From NCBI RefSeq assembly GCF_004349265.1, contig NZ_SMFL01000020.1:27960-91959 (forward strand): a stretch of DNA of 64,000 nt, in the 5' to 3' direction. The notes below the pieces were generated by a model. The model had not been told where the DNA came from and searched no databases. It saw nothing but the letters and a program-made list of their open reading frames with translations. The position numbers were made by a program, and so were the translations under genes. Source of the stretch: Dyadobacter psychrotolerans (GTDB lineage Bacteria; Bacteroidota; Bacteroidia; Cytophagales; Spirosomataceae). Positions 17,049 through 25,599 of the stretch are shown piece after piece (the stretch's first letter is position 1; each line of letters starts with the position of its first letter).

Positions 17049-18348
17049 CCAGCTAATAGTGCTGTTACTGGCTACCGTTTTTTTAAGTGCCTGTGACAGT
17101 AAAACCCCAAAAGATGGGCATACTGCTCATGGGCAATCAGAGCAGTATACCTGCCCGATGCATCCGCAGGTAATTAGCAGCAAACCAGGCAAGTGCCCAA
17201 TCTGTGGCATGGACCTGGTAGCAAAAGAAGCAAATAATGAGCTGATCGTTGATACCAGCTTCAATGCATTGTTAAAGCCGGTGAATGCCCAGGTGATTGC
17301 CGACATCCCACTGACCAATGCCGAAAGCGGCATGCGGATTTTTTCAGCGCAGGCACAAGGGGTTGTAACTTATGACAGCCGAAGCCAGGTCTCACTTTCA
17401 TCCAGAGTGGGTGGCCGTATTGAAAAGCTGCTGATCAAATATAACTACCAGCCTGTCAGGAAAGGACAGTTGGTGATGGAGGTTTATTCACCAGATTTGG
17501 CATCAGCTCAAAGGGAACTTTTAATGCTTAGTAACGATGAAGGCAGCCGGGATTTACTATCGAAAGCAAAACAGCGCCTGCTACTGCTGGGAGTAGCGCC
17601 GGGCCAAATTGAAGACATCATCAAGTCAGGAAATATCCTCTATAAGGTACCCGTATATAGTCCTGCCAATGGATACATCCTGGAACAATCTGCCAGCTTG
17701 CCTGCGGCAAGCGCGCCTATGCCGGCACCTTCCGGCAGTGATGGCGCGGCAATGGATGGGATGGCTGGCAGTTCCGCTGCATCAGCAGCTCCTACTAGGC
17801 CATCGGCAGCGGTTTCGCCCGTCCTTTTGCGTGCCGGGCAATATGTTACAGCCGGACAAACCCTGTTTACTATTTATACCTCCCAAGGCCTGATTGCTGA
17901 ATTCGCGTTATCATCAGCTATATCTTCCCGCATCAAATCAGGACAAAAGCTGCTCTTTTATGCGGGCAATGACAAAGAAACTATGGCCAGTGGCCAGATT
18001 GGCCTGATCCAACCAGTCCTTCGAAGCGGCGAGAGTTTCACCTTGGCCAGGGTTTATCTTCCGGGAAAAAACCTGACGCCAGGCCAACTGCTGACAGCGA
18101 ACATTCCCATTGTTTTTCAAAATGGGCTATGGCTGGATAAAAAGGCGGTCTGGCAGACCGGCAGCAAATCTATTGTATTTAAGCGGCAGGGTAAAGTGCT
18201 GGTACCCATGAAAGTTAAAGCCGGGGCGGTTGTAGATGGGATGGTGCAAATACTATCTGATATCCAGGATTGGAAAGTAGCATCCAATGCGTCGTATTTG
18301 ATAGACAGTGAGAGCTTTATTAAGGATAACAGTCTTGTTGAAAATTAA
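17026..18348 (+). CDS. cusB: CusB-type periplasmic adaptor with N-terminal heavy-metal-binding domain
   Basis: 440 residues from the ATG at 17026. A lipoprotein signal (LLATVFLSACDSK) is followed by the HMBD motif YTCPMHPQVISSKPGKCPICGMDL (about 42-66), then the barrel-sandwich adaptor (SSRVGGRIEKL, YQPVRKGQLVMEVYSPDLA). A low-complexity Ala/Ser/Pro/Met insert lies around residues 225-270 (ASAPMPAPSGSDGAAMDGM). MFP adaptors bridge RND pump and TolC and, in CusB, pass Cu(I)/Ag(I) to the pump. The gene overlaps the TolC stop and lies 3 bp before a second adaptor gene. Confidence 0.9.
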   Translation: MKKNYIVSQLIVLLLATVFLSACDSKTPKDGHTAHGQSEQYTCPMHPQVISSKPGKCPICGMDLVAKEANNELIVDTSFNALLKPVNAQVIADIPLTNAESGMRIFSAQAQGVVTYDSRSQVSLSSRVGGRIEKLLIKYNYQPVRKGQLVMEVYSPDLASAQRELLMLSNDEGSRDLLSKAKQRLLLLGVAPGQIEDIIKSGNILYKVPVYSPANGYILEQSASLPAASAPMPAPSGSDGAAMDGMAGSSAASAAPTRPSAAVSPVLLRAGQYVTAGQTLFTIYTSQGLIAEFALSSAISSRIKSGQKLLFYAGNDKETMASGQIGLIQPVLRSGESFTLARVYLPGKNLTPGQLLTANIPIVFQNGLWLDKKAVWQTGSKSIVFKRQGKVLVPMKVKAGAVVDGMVQILSDIQDWKVASNASYLIDSESFIKDNSLVEN

Positions 18349-18351
18349 AAT

Positions 18352-19569
18352 ATGAAAAGAATCACGTTTTTGAGGCTCGCCACTTTGGCATCTTTTACGC
18401 CTGGGATGCTTCTGATTGCTTGTCAAGATGATAAAAAGAAAAAGGCCGCAGAAGCCGGGCAGAAGACTTATACCTGTCCTATGCATCCACAAATAGTTCA
18501 GGACAAACCGGGTAGTTGTCCTATATGTGGTATGGACTTGGTCATCTTTGATAAAAGTAGTAAGGATGCCTCTATCACACTAGGTGAAAGTCAAATAGCA
18601 TTGGCCAACATTACTACCATGGCAATGGGCAGCGGCCTTTTGTCGAATTCCAAAAGGCTCAATGGCCGGCTTGCTGTGAACCCTGACCAAACTGCTGTTG
18701 TATCCAGCCGTGTGGCAGGGCGTATTCAGGTGTTATATATCAAAGAAACCGGTGTACCAGTAAGGAAAGGACAGGCGCTTTATAAAATATACTCTGAACA
18801 GCTTTCCGCATTGCAGCAGGAATATTTGTTAGCATATGCCCAGATAAAACAGTTTCCTTCTGACACCCGATTTGAAGCCATCGAAAAGGCCGCCCGTCAA
18901 AAACTACGTTTATATGATCAAAGTGAAGAAGATATACAAAGCTTAACAGTAAGCCAGAAGCAGGAGCCATACATTACTTACCGGGCACCGATCAGCGGCA
19001 CAGTATCTGAGCTTTCGGTAACAGAAGGTCAATATGTAAACGAGGGGAGCGCGATACTACGCCTTGAAGACTACTCTTCTTTATGGGTTGAAGCCGATAT
19101 TTATCCGGCAGAAGCGGCCAGCATCCGAACAGGGCAAAAGGTACAGGTGCAAGTTACAGGCTGGGAAGATAAACCCCAGCCAATGCGCATCGACTTCATT
19201 GTTCCGGCAATTCAGAGTGGCAGCCAGCTGATGCAGGTCCGCGGAACGGTTCCAAATCCAGGCAGCCGGTGGCAGCCAGGATTACAAGCTAATTTGATAT
19301 TACCGGTTACCGGAACGATTAATGCTATGACTTTACCTGTCGATGCAGTGATCCGTGACGCAAAAGGCGCGCATGTATGGATTGAAACGAAGCCTGGTAC
19401 ATTTCTGGCGCGAATGGTCTCTACCGGAATCCAAAATGCTGACCTGGTCGAAATCAAGGAGGGCATTGCCAAAGACGAGAAAGTGGTTGTCACAGGTGCT
19501 TATCTTTTATATAGTGAATATGTATTAAAAAAGGGGTCTGATCCCATGGCGCTGCATCAACATGAATAA
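18352..19569 (+). CDS. cusB: Second CusB-type periplasmic adaptor with heavy-metal-binding domain
   Basis: 405 residues. Lipoprotein signal (GMLLIACQDDKKKK), HMBD motif YTCPMHPQIVQDKPGSCPICGMDL (about 39-63), then a complete adaptor core: SSRVAGRIQVLYIKETG, KIYSEQLSALQQEYL hairpin, YRAPISGTVSEL and VVVTGAYLLYSEYVLKKG at the end. Unlike the preceding adaptor it has no low-complexity insert. Two adaptors in tandem suggest a heteromeric adaptor ring or different substrates. It overlaps by a few bases the long reading frame of the next gene (DUF3347), whose likely start is 19598. Confidence 0.9.
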   Translation: MKRITFLRLATLASFTPGMLLIACQDDKKKKAAEAGQKTYTCPMHPQIVQDKPGSCPICGMDLVIFDKSSKDASITLGESQIALANITTMAMGSGLLSNSKRLNGRLAVNPDQTAVVSSRVAGRIQVLYIKETGVPVRKGQALYKIYSEQLSALQQEYLLAYAQIKQFPSDTRFEAIEKAARQKLRLYDQSEEDIQSLTVSQKQEPYITYRAPISGTVSELSVTEGQYVNEGSAILRLEDYSSLWVEADIYPAEAASIRTGQKVQVQVTGWEDKPQPMRIDFIVPAIQSGSQLMQVRGTVPNPGSRWQPGLQANLILPVTGTINAMTLPVDAVIRDAKGAHVWIETKPGTFLARMVSTGIQNADLVEIKEGIAKDEKVVVTGAYLLYSEYVLKKGSDPMALHQHE

Positions 19570-19597
19570 CCAATTTTTAACCATAAATTTTAGTAAG

Positions 19598-20161
19598 ATG
19601 AAAAAAGTAACCAAATGGGCCCTGCCGGTGGCAATGATAGTATTTCTTTCGGCCTGCGGCAGCAAAAATGAAGAAGACAACACCAGTTCCCATCAGGATT
19701 CAACGGCCCATGAGCACCATGAAGGCATGGATATGGGCGGCAAAGAAACAGGTAAGGTCGTATTAAAAGATGATAAGCTTAATGCAGTTTACCAGCATTA
19801 TATCCATTTGACCACGGCCTTAATCAATTCAGATACAGCAGAAGCAAAAATTGCCGCCAGTGCCATAGAAGCCGGTCTAGGTCAGGTTCCACAAGGATCT
19901 CAGGCTGCTAAAACGGCTTCTCGAATTATAGAGGCCAAAGACATTGAATCCCAGCGGACATTATATTCTGAACTAAGTGATGAGTTTATACCCCTTGTTA
20001 AAAAAGCCGGGTTGAACAGCGGCGAACTGTATGTTGATTTTTGTCCAATGGCAAACAAGGATAAGGGTGGATATTGGCTGTCTGCCCAAAAAGAGATTAA
20101 AAATCCATACATGGGGGATAAAATGATTTCCTGCGGAGAGGTAAAGGAGACAATAAATTAA
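19598..20161 (+). CDS. DUF3347 lipoprotein
   Basis: 187 residues from the ATG at 19598 (signal ALPVAMIVFLSACGSK, lipobox LSAC). A His/Met cluster follows (HEHHEGMDMGG). The body carries the DUF3347 pattern: KLNAVYQHYIHLTTALINSD and, near the end, YVDFCPMANKDKGGYWLS ... NPYMGDKMISCGEVKE, with two conserved Cys and several Met suited to Cu(I). In Bacteroidota this domain occurs alone or at the C-terminus of CusB proteins, so it is probably a detached metallochaperone part of the Cus system. A hairpin follows 14 bp after the stop. Confidence 0.88.
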   Translation: MKKVTKWALPVAMIVFLSACGSKNEEDNTSSHQDSTAHEHHEGMDMGGKETGKVVLKDDKLNAVYQHYIHLTTALINSDTAEAKIAASAIEAGLGQVPQGSQAAKTASRIIEAKDIESQRTLYSELSDEFIPLVKKAGLNSGELYVDFCPMANKDKGGYWLSAQKEIKNPYMGDKMISCGEVKETIN

Positions 20162-20174
20162 CAGTGATACGTAC

Positions 20175-20198
20175 TGGTTCAGGGCATGCCCTGAACCA
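20175..20198 (+). terminator. Perfect hairpin between DUF3347 and oxidase genes
   Basis: TGGTTCAGGGC (20175-20185) and GCCCTGAACCA (20188-20198) are perfect 11-bp arms. The following run is only ATTTCAACAAC, so this may be a partial terminator or an RNA-processing/stability element that sets the oxidase level apart from the upstream operon. Confidence 0.55.
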
Positions 20199-20225
20199 AT
20201 TTCAACAACATTTAAAACACTTCTG

Positions 20226-23057
20226 ATGAAACTAGCCACTATACTACTACTATTATTTCTGCCCGTTGGAGAAGTTTTCGCGCAGCACCAACACGGCGGT
20301 GTATCAACCGTACCAACACCTGCTAAAAAACCGTTTTTAGAAAACTCAAAAGGGGGCAAGGTCGAATACCACCTATATGTAAATGACACATTAGCCAACA
20401 TCAGTGGTAAAAGAAAGGTCTCGGCACTTGCTATGAATGGTCAGATCCCTGCACCGACCTTAAATTTTACAGAGGGTGACACCGCCGTCATCCATGTCCA
20501 TAATCTGATGCGCCATGAAACTTCAATCCATTGGCATGGCCTTCTTTTGCCCAACAAGGAGGATGGTGTACCTTATTTGACAACAGCTCCCGTCGAGCCA
20601 GGCGGACAGTACACATTTACCTTCCCGCTTATTCAAAGCGGGACCTTTTGGTATCATTCCCATACCATGCTCCAGGAGCAAAGCGGATTGTATGGTTCAA
20701 TCGTGATCCAGCCTAAAAAGAAGGTTTATGAAGTAGACAAGGAGTTTGTGCTTTTGTTATCAGACTGGACAGATGAGAACCCCAGGCGTGTGCTGAATGC
20801 GTTGAAAAGGAATGATCCGGCTAGTGAGTGGTATTCTATTAAAAAAGGGTATGCCCAGAGCCTTGATAAGTTAATACAGCACAAAGGATTGGGCAACAGG
20901 CTCAAGAATGGCTGGAAACGTATGCCGCCCATGGACCTGTCTGATGTTTATTACGCAGCATTTCTGGCAAATGGAAAACGCAAAGAAAGTATTCCGGATT
21001 TAAAACCGGGCGATAAAGTCCGGTTACGTGTCATTAACGGTTCAGCTTCAACCTATTTTTATCTGCATGGCGGGGCGGGGAAGCTGGAATTGATTTCATC
21101 TGATGGGATCGACGTAAAACCAATTAAAATAGATCGGTTGCTGATGGGAATTGCTGAAACTTATGATTTTCTGTTAACTGTACCAAAAAATAAAACCATG
21201 GAGTTTAGGGCAACAGCTCAGGATGTCTCCGGATTTGCTTCTTTATATCTTGGGAAAGGGGATACACTATCTGCCGCACCCATTCCCAGGCCTAACGTTT
21301 GGAATATGGATGAGATGATGATGAGTATGGCTGTTAACTTTCCTAATAGAATGAACCATTCGGGAATGGGTGAAATGGATCATAGCAAAATGAAAATGGA
21401 GCCTGCCGATAAAAAGCAGCCCGCTGCCAAACCTGAAAAAGGACACGAAGGTATGGACATGGACAAAATGGACCATAGCAAAATGAAAATGGAGCCCGCC
21501 GAGAAAAAGCAGCCTGCTGCCAAACCTGAAAAAGGACATGAAGGTATGGACATGGACAAAATGGACCATAGCAAAATGAAAATGGAGCCCGCCGAGAAAC
21601 AGCAGCCCGCTGCCAAACCTAAAAAAGGGCATGAAGGTATGGACATGGACAAAATGGACCATAGCAAAATGAAAATGGAGCCTGCCGAGAAAAAGCAGCC
21701 CGCTGCCAAACCTGAAAAAGGACATGAAGGTATGGACATGGACAAAATGGACCATAGCAAAATGAAAATGGAGCCCGACGAGAAACAGCAGCCCACCGCC
21801 AAACCTGAAAAAGGGCATGAAGGCATGGACATGAGCAAAATGGACCATAGCAAAATGAACATGGAACCATCCCAAAAAAAGCAGCCTGCTGACAAACCTG
21901 AAAAAGGGCACGAAAGTATGGACATGGACAAAATGAACATGGAACCATCCCAAAAGAAGCAGCCTGCCGAAAAACCTGAAAAAGGGCACGAAAGTATGGA
22001 CATGGACAAAATGGACCATAGCAAAATGAACATGGATGGGATGCAGATGGATGGGATGCAGATGGGTAAAACCGACTCGCTGACTACATTCAATTATGAT
22101 TTATTGAGCGCGAAACAGAAAACAACCTTTGACAGCTCAAAGCCTGTTAGGACTGTGCATTTAAAGCTGACTGGGAGTATGTTCCGTTATGTGTGGTCTA
22201 TAAATAACCAAGTACTTTCCCAAGCGGATAAGATTAGTATTAAAAAAGGAGAAGTCGTCAGGTTTGAGCTCGAAAATACCACGATGATGAACCACCCTAT
22301 GCACTTGCACGGTCATTATTTTAGGGTACTCAATAAGAATGGTGATTTCTCTCCCTTAAAACATACCCTGGATGTTCCTCCAATGACAAGCATTACGATA
22401 GAGTTCGATGCAACGGAAGAAAAAGATTGGTTTTTTCATTGCCACATACTTTATCATATGATGAGTGGAATGGCCCGCGTCGTAACATATGAAGGAAGTA
22501 GCCGTGATACTTCCCTGTCTAGATACCCTCTTAAAAATTTATTGAAGGAGGACAAGATGTGGTTTTTTTACGGCAGCATTGCAGCCAAATCACATATGGC
22601 CGAAGCCAAGGCTAATTTTATTAATAGAAGTAGTGCTATCCGCTTTGAAGGGAATTATAACTATGGGTCGCAATATGAGGCCAATATCAGTTATGAGAGG
22701 TACATCGGAGACTGGCTGCGCCCCTATATTGGCTTTGGTGCTGTGAAACAGCGGTACTACAATATATTCAACGGGGAGAAAACGTTTGAGCAGGATTTTG
22801 ACTTGCCTGTGATCGGAGTCCGGTATACCCTCCCATTTTTCATCGATGCTGATCTGCGTGTAAACTCAAAAGGCCGTGTAAGGTTTGCACTGGAAGGAGA
22901 AGAATGGCTACTGCCCAAACTTTTTTTTAACTGGCGTATTAACACAGATAAAGAATACCATCTGGACCTGGAATATATGCTTGGTAAATACATTTCCTTA
23001 TCAGGGGGCTATGATTCCAGGTACAAACTGGGTGGGGGTTTATTAGTAAGGTTCTAA
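20226..23057 (+). CDS. Multicopper oxidase fused to CopB-like outer-membrane domain, with long Met-rich repeat linker
   Basis: 943 residues. Signal peptide (LLLLFLPVGEVFAQ), then three cupredoxin domains with all four copper motifs: HWHG (102-105), HSH (144-146), HPMHLHGH (690-697) and HCHILYH (738-744). Between them, residues about 384-614 consist of tandem 31-residue Met/His/Asp-rich repeats (MDHSKMKMEP, KGHEGMDMDK). The last ~180 residues (IRFEGNYNYGSQYEANISYERYIGDWLRPYIGFG ... LGGGLLVRF) look like the CopB-type beta-barrel, ending in an aromatic Phe. This would place Cu(I)-oxidase activity at the outer membrane. A paralogue with a shorter linker is at 40691. Confidence 0.92.
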   Translation: MKLATILLLLFLPVGEVFAQHQHGGVSTVPTPAKKPFLENSKGGKVEYHLYVNDTLANISGKRKVSALAMNGQIPAPTLNFTEGDTAVIHVHNLMRHETSIHWHGLLLPNKEDGVPYLTTAPVEPGGQYTFTFPLIQSGTFWYHSHTMLQEQSGLYGSIVIQPKKKVYEVDKEFVLLLSDWTDENPRRVLNALKRNDPASEWYSIKKGYAQSLDKLIQHKGLGNRLKNGWKRMPPMDLSDVYYAAFLANGKRKESIPDLKPGDKVRLRVINGSASTYFYLHGGAGKLELISSDGIDVKPIKIDRLLMGIAETYDFLLTVPKNKTMEFRATAQDVSGFASLYLGKGDTLSAAPIPRPNVWNMDEMMMSMAVNFPNRMNHSGMGEMDHSKMKMEPADKKQPAAKPEKGHEGMDMDKMDHSKMKMEPAEKKQPAAKPEKGHEGMDMDKMDHSKMKMEPAEKQQPAAKPKKGHEGMDMDKMDHSKMKMEPAEKKQPAAKPEKGHEGMDMDKMDHSKMKMEPDEKQQPTAKPEKGHEGMDMSKMDHSKMNMEPSQKKQPADKPEKGHESMDMDKMNMEPSQKKQPAEKPEKGHESMDMDKMDHSKMNMDGMQMDGMQMGKTDSLTTFNYDLLSAKQKTTFDSSKPVRTVHLKLTGSMFRYVWSINNQVLSQADKISIKKGEVVRFELENTTMMNHPMHLHGHYFRVLNKNGDFSPLKHTLDVPPMTSITIEFDATEEKDWFFHCHILYHMMSGMARVVTYEGSSRDTSLSRYPLKNLLKEDKMWFFYGSIAAKSHMAEAKANFINRSSAIRFEGNYNYGSQYEANISYERYIGDWLRPYIGFGAVKQRYYNIFNGEKTFEQDFDLPVIGVRYTLPFFIDADLRVNSKGRVRFALEGEEWLLPKLFFNWRINTDKEYHLDLEYMLGKYISLSGGYDSRYKLGGGLLVRF
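21375..22067 (+). repeat. 93-bp coding minisatellite (Met-rich repeat)
   Basis: Six full 93-bp units start at 21375, 21468, 21561, 21654, 21747 and 21840. A 78-bp unit at 21933 lacks the MDHSK part, and a partial unit starts at 22011. Each unit encodes 31 residues, so the reading frame is kept whatever the copy number. Units differ by a few substitutions (KKQPAA, QQPTA, SQKKQPAD). The repeats lie in the linker of the multicopper oxidase and would change the number of Met/His copper-binding sites. Confidence 0.95.
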
Positions 23058-23207
23058 TACGGTGATTTTCTTAACAATGTGCCCGGATTTTCCTTTACGT
23101 TGGAATCCTGGCAGCGATAACAAGGTTAACGGGCAGACCAGAGATGTTACTGCGGCTGCCCGCTCTAAATCCGTTCAAGGTTCCAGTTTTTAAACAAAAT
23201 CAAATCA

Positions 23208-25274
23208 ATGGAAAATCACCACCACCACGAGCATCATCCCAAAAAGGCAGCGGAAACCATGCCTTCTATGACTGGATCTTCCCATGAGCACCACGCACCC
23301 ACTGCGCAAGCTGATGAGCATAGTGACCATGACAAGCATGCAGGACATCACACCGAAGATTTTTTAAAGCGCTTCTGGATTTGTCTGGCCATCACAGTGC
23401 CGATCCTTTTGCTATCGCATATGATCCAGCAGTGGGCAGGATTTAGCTGGACGTTTGCAGGTGATCAATATGTGCTTTTAGCACTAAGTACGATTATATA
23501 CTTTTACGGGGGCTGGCCGTTTCTTACGGGCCTTGTCAGGGAGCTAAAAAGCAAAACCCTGGGTATGATGACCCTGGTGGCGGTTGCGATTACTACTGCG
23601 TATGTGTATAGTGTAGCCGTGGTTTTTGGACTGGAAGGGATGGACTTTTTTTGGGAGCTCGCTACTCTGATTGATATCATGCTGATCGGGCATTGGCTGG
23701 AAATGAAATCGCAGATGGCAGCTTCGCAGGCCTTAGAATCGCTGGTTGCTTTGCTTCCTTCAATGGTCCATGTTGAAAAAAATCATCAGGTAACTGACAT
23801 CCCATTAAAAGATCTTCGCAGCGGTGATATATTACTTGTCAAACCCGGCGAAAAGGTTCCGGCCGATGGATTGATCCTGGAAGGTAGTTCTTATGTGAAC
23901 GAAAGCATGCTCACCGGGGAGAGCGTGCCCGTCCAAAAGCAGAAAGACGATAAAGTAATTGGCGGAGCAATCAACGGCGATGGTGTTTTGAAAGTCCATG
24001 TTACCGGTGCAGGCAATGAGACTTATCTGCAAAAGGTGATCAACATGGTCAAGACCGCTCAGGGCGCAAAATCAAATACACAGAACCTGGCTGATAAAGT
24101 GGCCGGGTGGTTAACGCTCGTTTCCATTACCGTTGGCGTAGTCACTTTTATTGTCTGGTATACAAGTGGGCAGAGTTTAGCATTTGCCTTGGAAAGAATG
24201 GTTACGGTCATGGTCACATCCTGCCCGCATGCGTTAGGGGTTGCCATCCCATTGGTTATAGCCATTTCGACTACCCTATCTGCAACGCATGGTCTTTTGA
24301 TACGCAACCGTACCGCTTTTGAAAATGCCCGTAACCTTACCACGATCATTTTCGATAAAACAGGCACATTGACCAAAGGCTCCCATGAAATACAACAGAT
24401 CATACCAATTGACGAGCAGTTATCAACAGATCAGATTTTGCAGTATGCGGCGGCAATTCAGCAAAACTCCGAACATCATATTGCTCATGGGGTCATGCGC
24501 AAGCTAAACGAAAAAGGCTTGCAGCTCTGGGTATCAACCGATTTCAATTATATGCAAGGCATTGGTGTGAACGGTACCGTAGATGGCAAGAAAGTGGTAG
24601 CAGCCGGACCTAATTATTTCAAGCAGGAAAACAAGCCGGTGCCCACTATTCCCGACCAGGTTGATCAGGCGACCGACACGGTGAACTTCATACTTGTTGA
24701 TGGCAAACTGGTTGGCTTGATCACCTTCGCCGATAGCATCCGCGAAAATGCAGCCCAGGCTATCGCTGAACTGAAAAAGATGAACATTAAAACCTTTCTT
24801 CTTACAGGGGACAATGAGAAAATTGCGGAAGCAGTCAGCGCGAAGCTGAATATGGATGGATACCTGGCAAATGTGCTGCCCCATGAAAAGCAAGACAAGG
24901 TAAAAGAGTTTCAAAATAAAGGTGAGATTGTTGCCATGACCGGTGATGGGGTTAATGATGCTCCTGCACTCGCGCAGGCAGATGTTGGCATTGCTGTTGG
25001 TTCAGGGACGGATGTGGCAGCTGAAACCGCCGATATTATCCTGGTAAACAGCGACCCGATGGATGTAGTACAAATGATCACCTTCGGCAGGGCTACTTAC
25101 AGAAAAATGGTACAAAACCTGGCTTGGGCAATCGGTTATAACGTCATAGCAATCCCGTTGGCTGCCGGTGTGCTATATCCCTCTTTTATGTTAAGCCCTG
25201 CGATGGGAGCAGTCCTGATGAGTGCATCCACGATCGTGGTTGCCATTAATGCAAAGCTACTTAGGGTAAATTAA
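23208..25274 (+). CDS. copB: CopB-type (CPH) copper-exporting P1B ATPase
   Basis: 688 residues. The cytosolic N-terminus is His-rich (ENHHHHEHHPKK, HSDHDKHAGHH) in place of an HMA domain. The transmembrane metal motif is CPH (339-341), typical of CopB/P1B-3 pumps. TGES lies at about 239-242, the phosphorylated Asp of DKTGTLTKG at 383, and TGDGVNDAP near the end. P1B-3 pumps export copper or silver to the periplasm. The 150-bp gap after the oxidase gene holds a GC hairpin (23130-23162, arms CGGGCAG/CTGCCCG). Part of the same copper cluster, it is followed 5 bp later by a small unknown gene. Confidence 0.93.
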   Translation: MENHHHHEHHPKKAAETMPSMTGSSHEHHAPTAQADEHSDHDKHAGHHTEDFLKRFWICLAITVPILLLSHMIQQWAGFSWTFAGDQYVLLALSTIIYFYGGWPFLTGLVRELKSKTLGMMTLVAVAITTAYVYSVAVVFGLEGMDFFWELATLIDIMLIGHWLEMKSQMAASQALESLVALLPSMVHVEKNHQVTDIPLKDLRSGDILLVKPGEKVPADGLILEGSSYVNESMLTGESVPVQKQKDDKVIGGAINGDGVLKVHVTGAGNETYLQKVINMVKTAQGAKSNTQNLADKVAGWLTLVSITVGVVTFIVWYTSGQSLAFALERMVTVMVTSCPHALGVAIPLVIAISTTLSATHGLLIRNRTAFENARNLTTIIFDKTGTLTKGSHEIQQIIPIDEQLSTDQILQYAAAIQQNSEHHIAHGVMRKLNEKGLQLWVSTDFNYMQGIGVNGTVDGKKVVAAGPNYFKQENKPVPTIPDQVDQATDTVNFILVDGKLVGLITFADSIRENAAQAIAELKKMNIKTFLLTGDNEKIAEAVSAKLNMDGYLANVLPHEKQDKVKEFQNKGEIVAMTGDGVNDAPALAQADVGIAVGSGTDVAAETADIILVNSDPMDVVQMITFGRATYRKMVQNLAWAIGYNVIAIPLAAGVLYPSFMLSPAMGAVLMSASTIVVAINAKLLRVN

Positions 25275-25279
25275 ATGCT

Positions 25280-25456
25280 ATGGTTATGACAAATCAACAA
25301 TTTGATGAGTTTGTTAAGAACAGGCTGGAATCTTTCCGGCCTGTTTACCTGCACAGGGACTGGCTTGATTTAAATGAGCGGCTGGAAAGACATCGAAATA
25401 AAATGCCAAGGTCATCCTACACAGCCGGTCGCACTAAAGCAAAGCGGTCAAGGTAA
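25280..25456 (+). CDS. Small basic protein downstream of copB
   Basis: A 58-codon frame starts 6 bp after the copB stop (ATG at 25280, alternative 25286). The product begins MVMTNQQFDEFVKNRLES and ends in a basic tail (AGRTKAKRSR). It has no signal peptide, no Cys and no recognisable motif. The tight spacing, the absence of competing genes and the coding-like composition suggest a real gene translated with copB. The family is unknown to me. It might be a regulator or an adaptor of the ATPase. Confidence 0.5.
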   Translation: MVMTNQQFDEFVKNRLESFRPVYLHRDWLDLNERLERHRNKMPRSSYTAGRTKAKRSR

Positions 25457-25573
25457 GATCAGCAGCATTTCTCAGTAAGTTGGCTGCACTAAACGTCTTC
25501 TGATGAAGTTGAATTCACAAAACTATGTACATCTCATAGCTAATTGTGTAATAAAATCTTATGTGCTCCAGCT

Positions 25574-25581
25574 TAATTTTG
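25574..25581 (+). promoter_or_regulatory. Candidate Bacteroidota -7 promoter element upstream of copA
   Basis: TAATTTTG fits the Bacteroidota -7 consensus TAnnTTTG and ends 18 bp before the copA start codon. A matching -33 TTG at the usual spacing is not clear. The gap from 25457 to here suggests copA has its own promoter. Confidence 0.35.
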
Positions 25582-25599
25582 TATAAATAAATTAAGACA

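Noticed and set aside
21375..22067. The tandem array as a CRISPR
   Set aside because: The units are directly adjacent, carry no unique spacers and keep an open coding frame.
21267..22093. Long open frames on the minus strand opposite the Met-rich repeats (250, 237 and 109 codons)
   Set aside because: They are the complement of the 93-bp coding repeat of the oxidase. Their His/Phe and Ser/Cys repeats are a mirror of that array and they have no family match.
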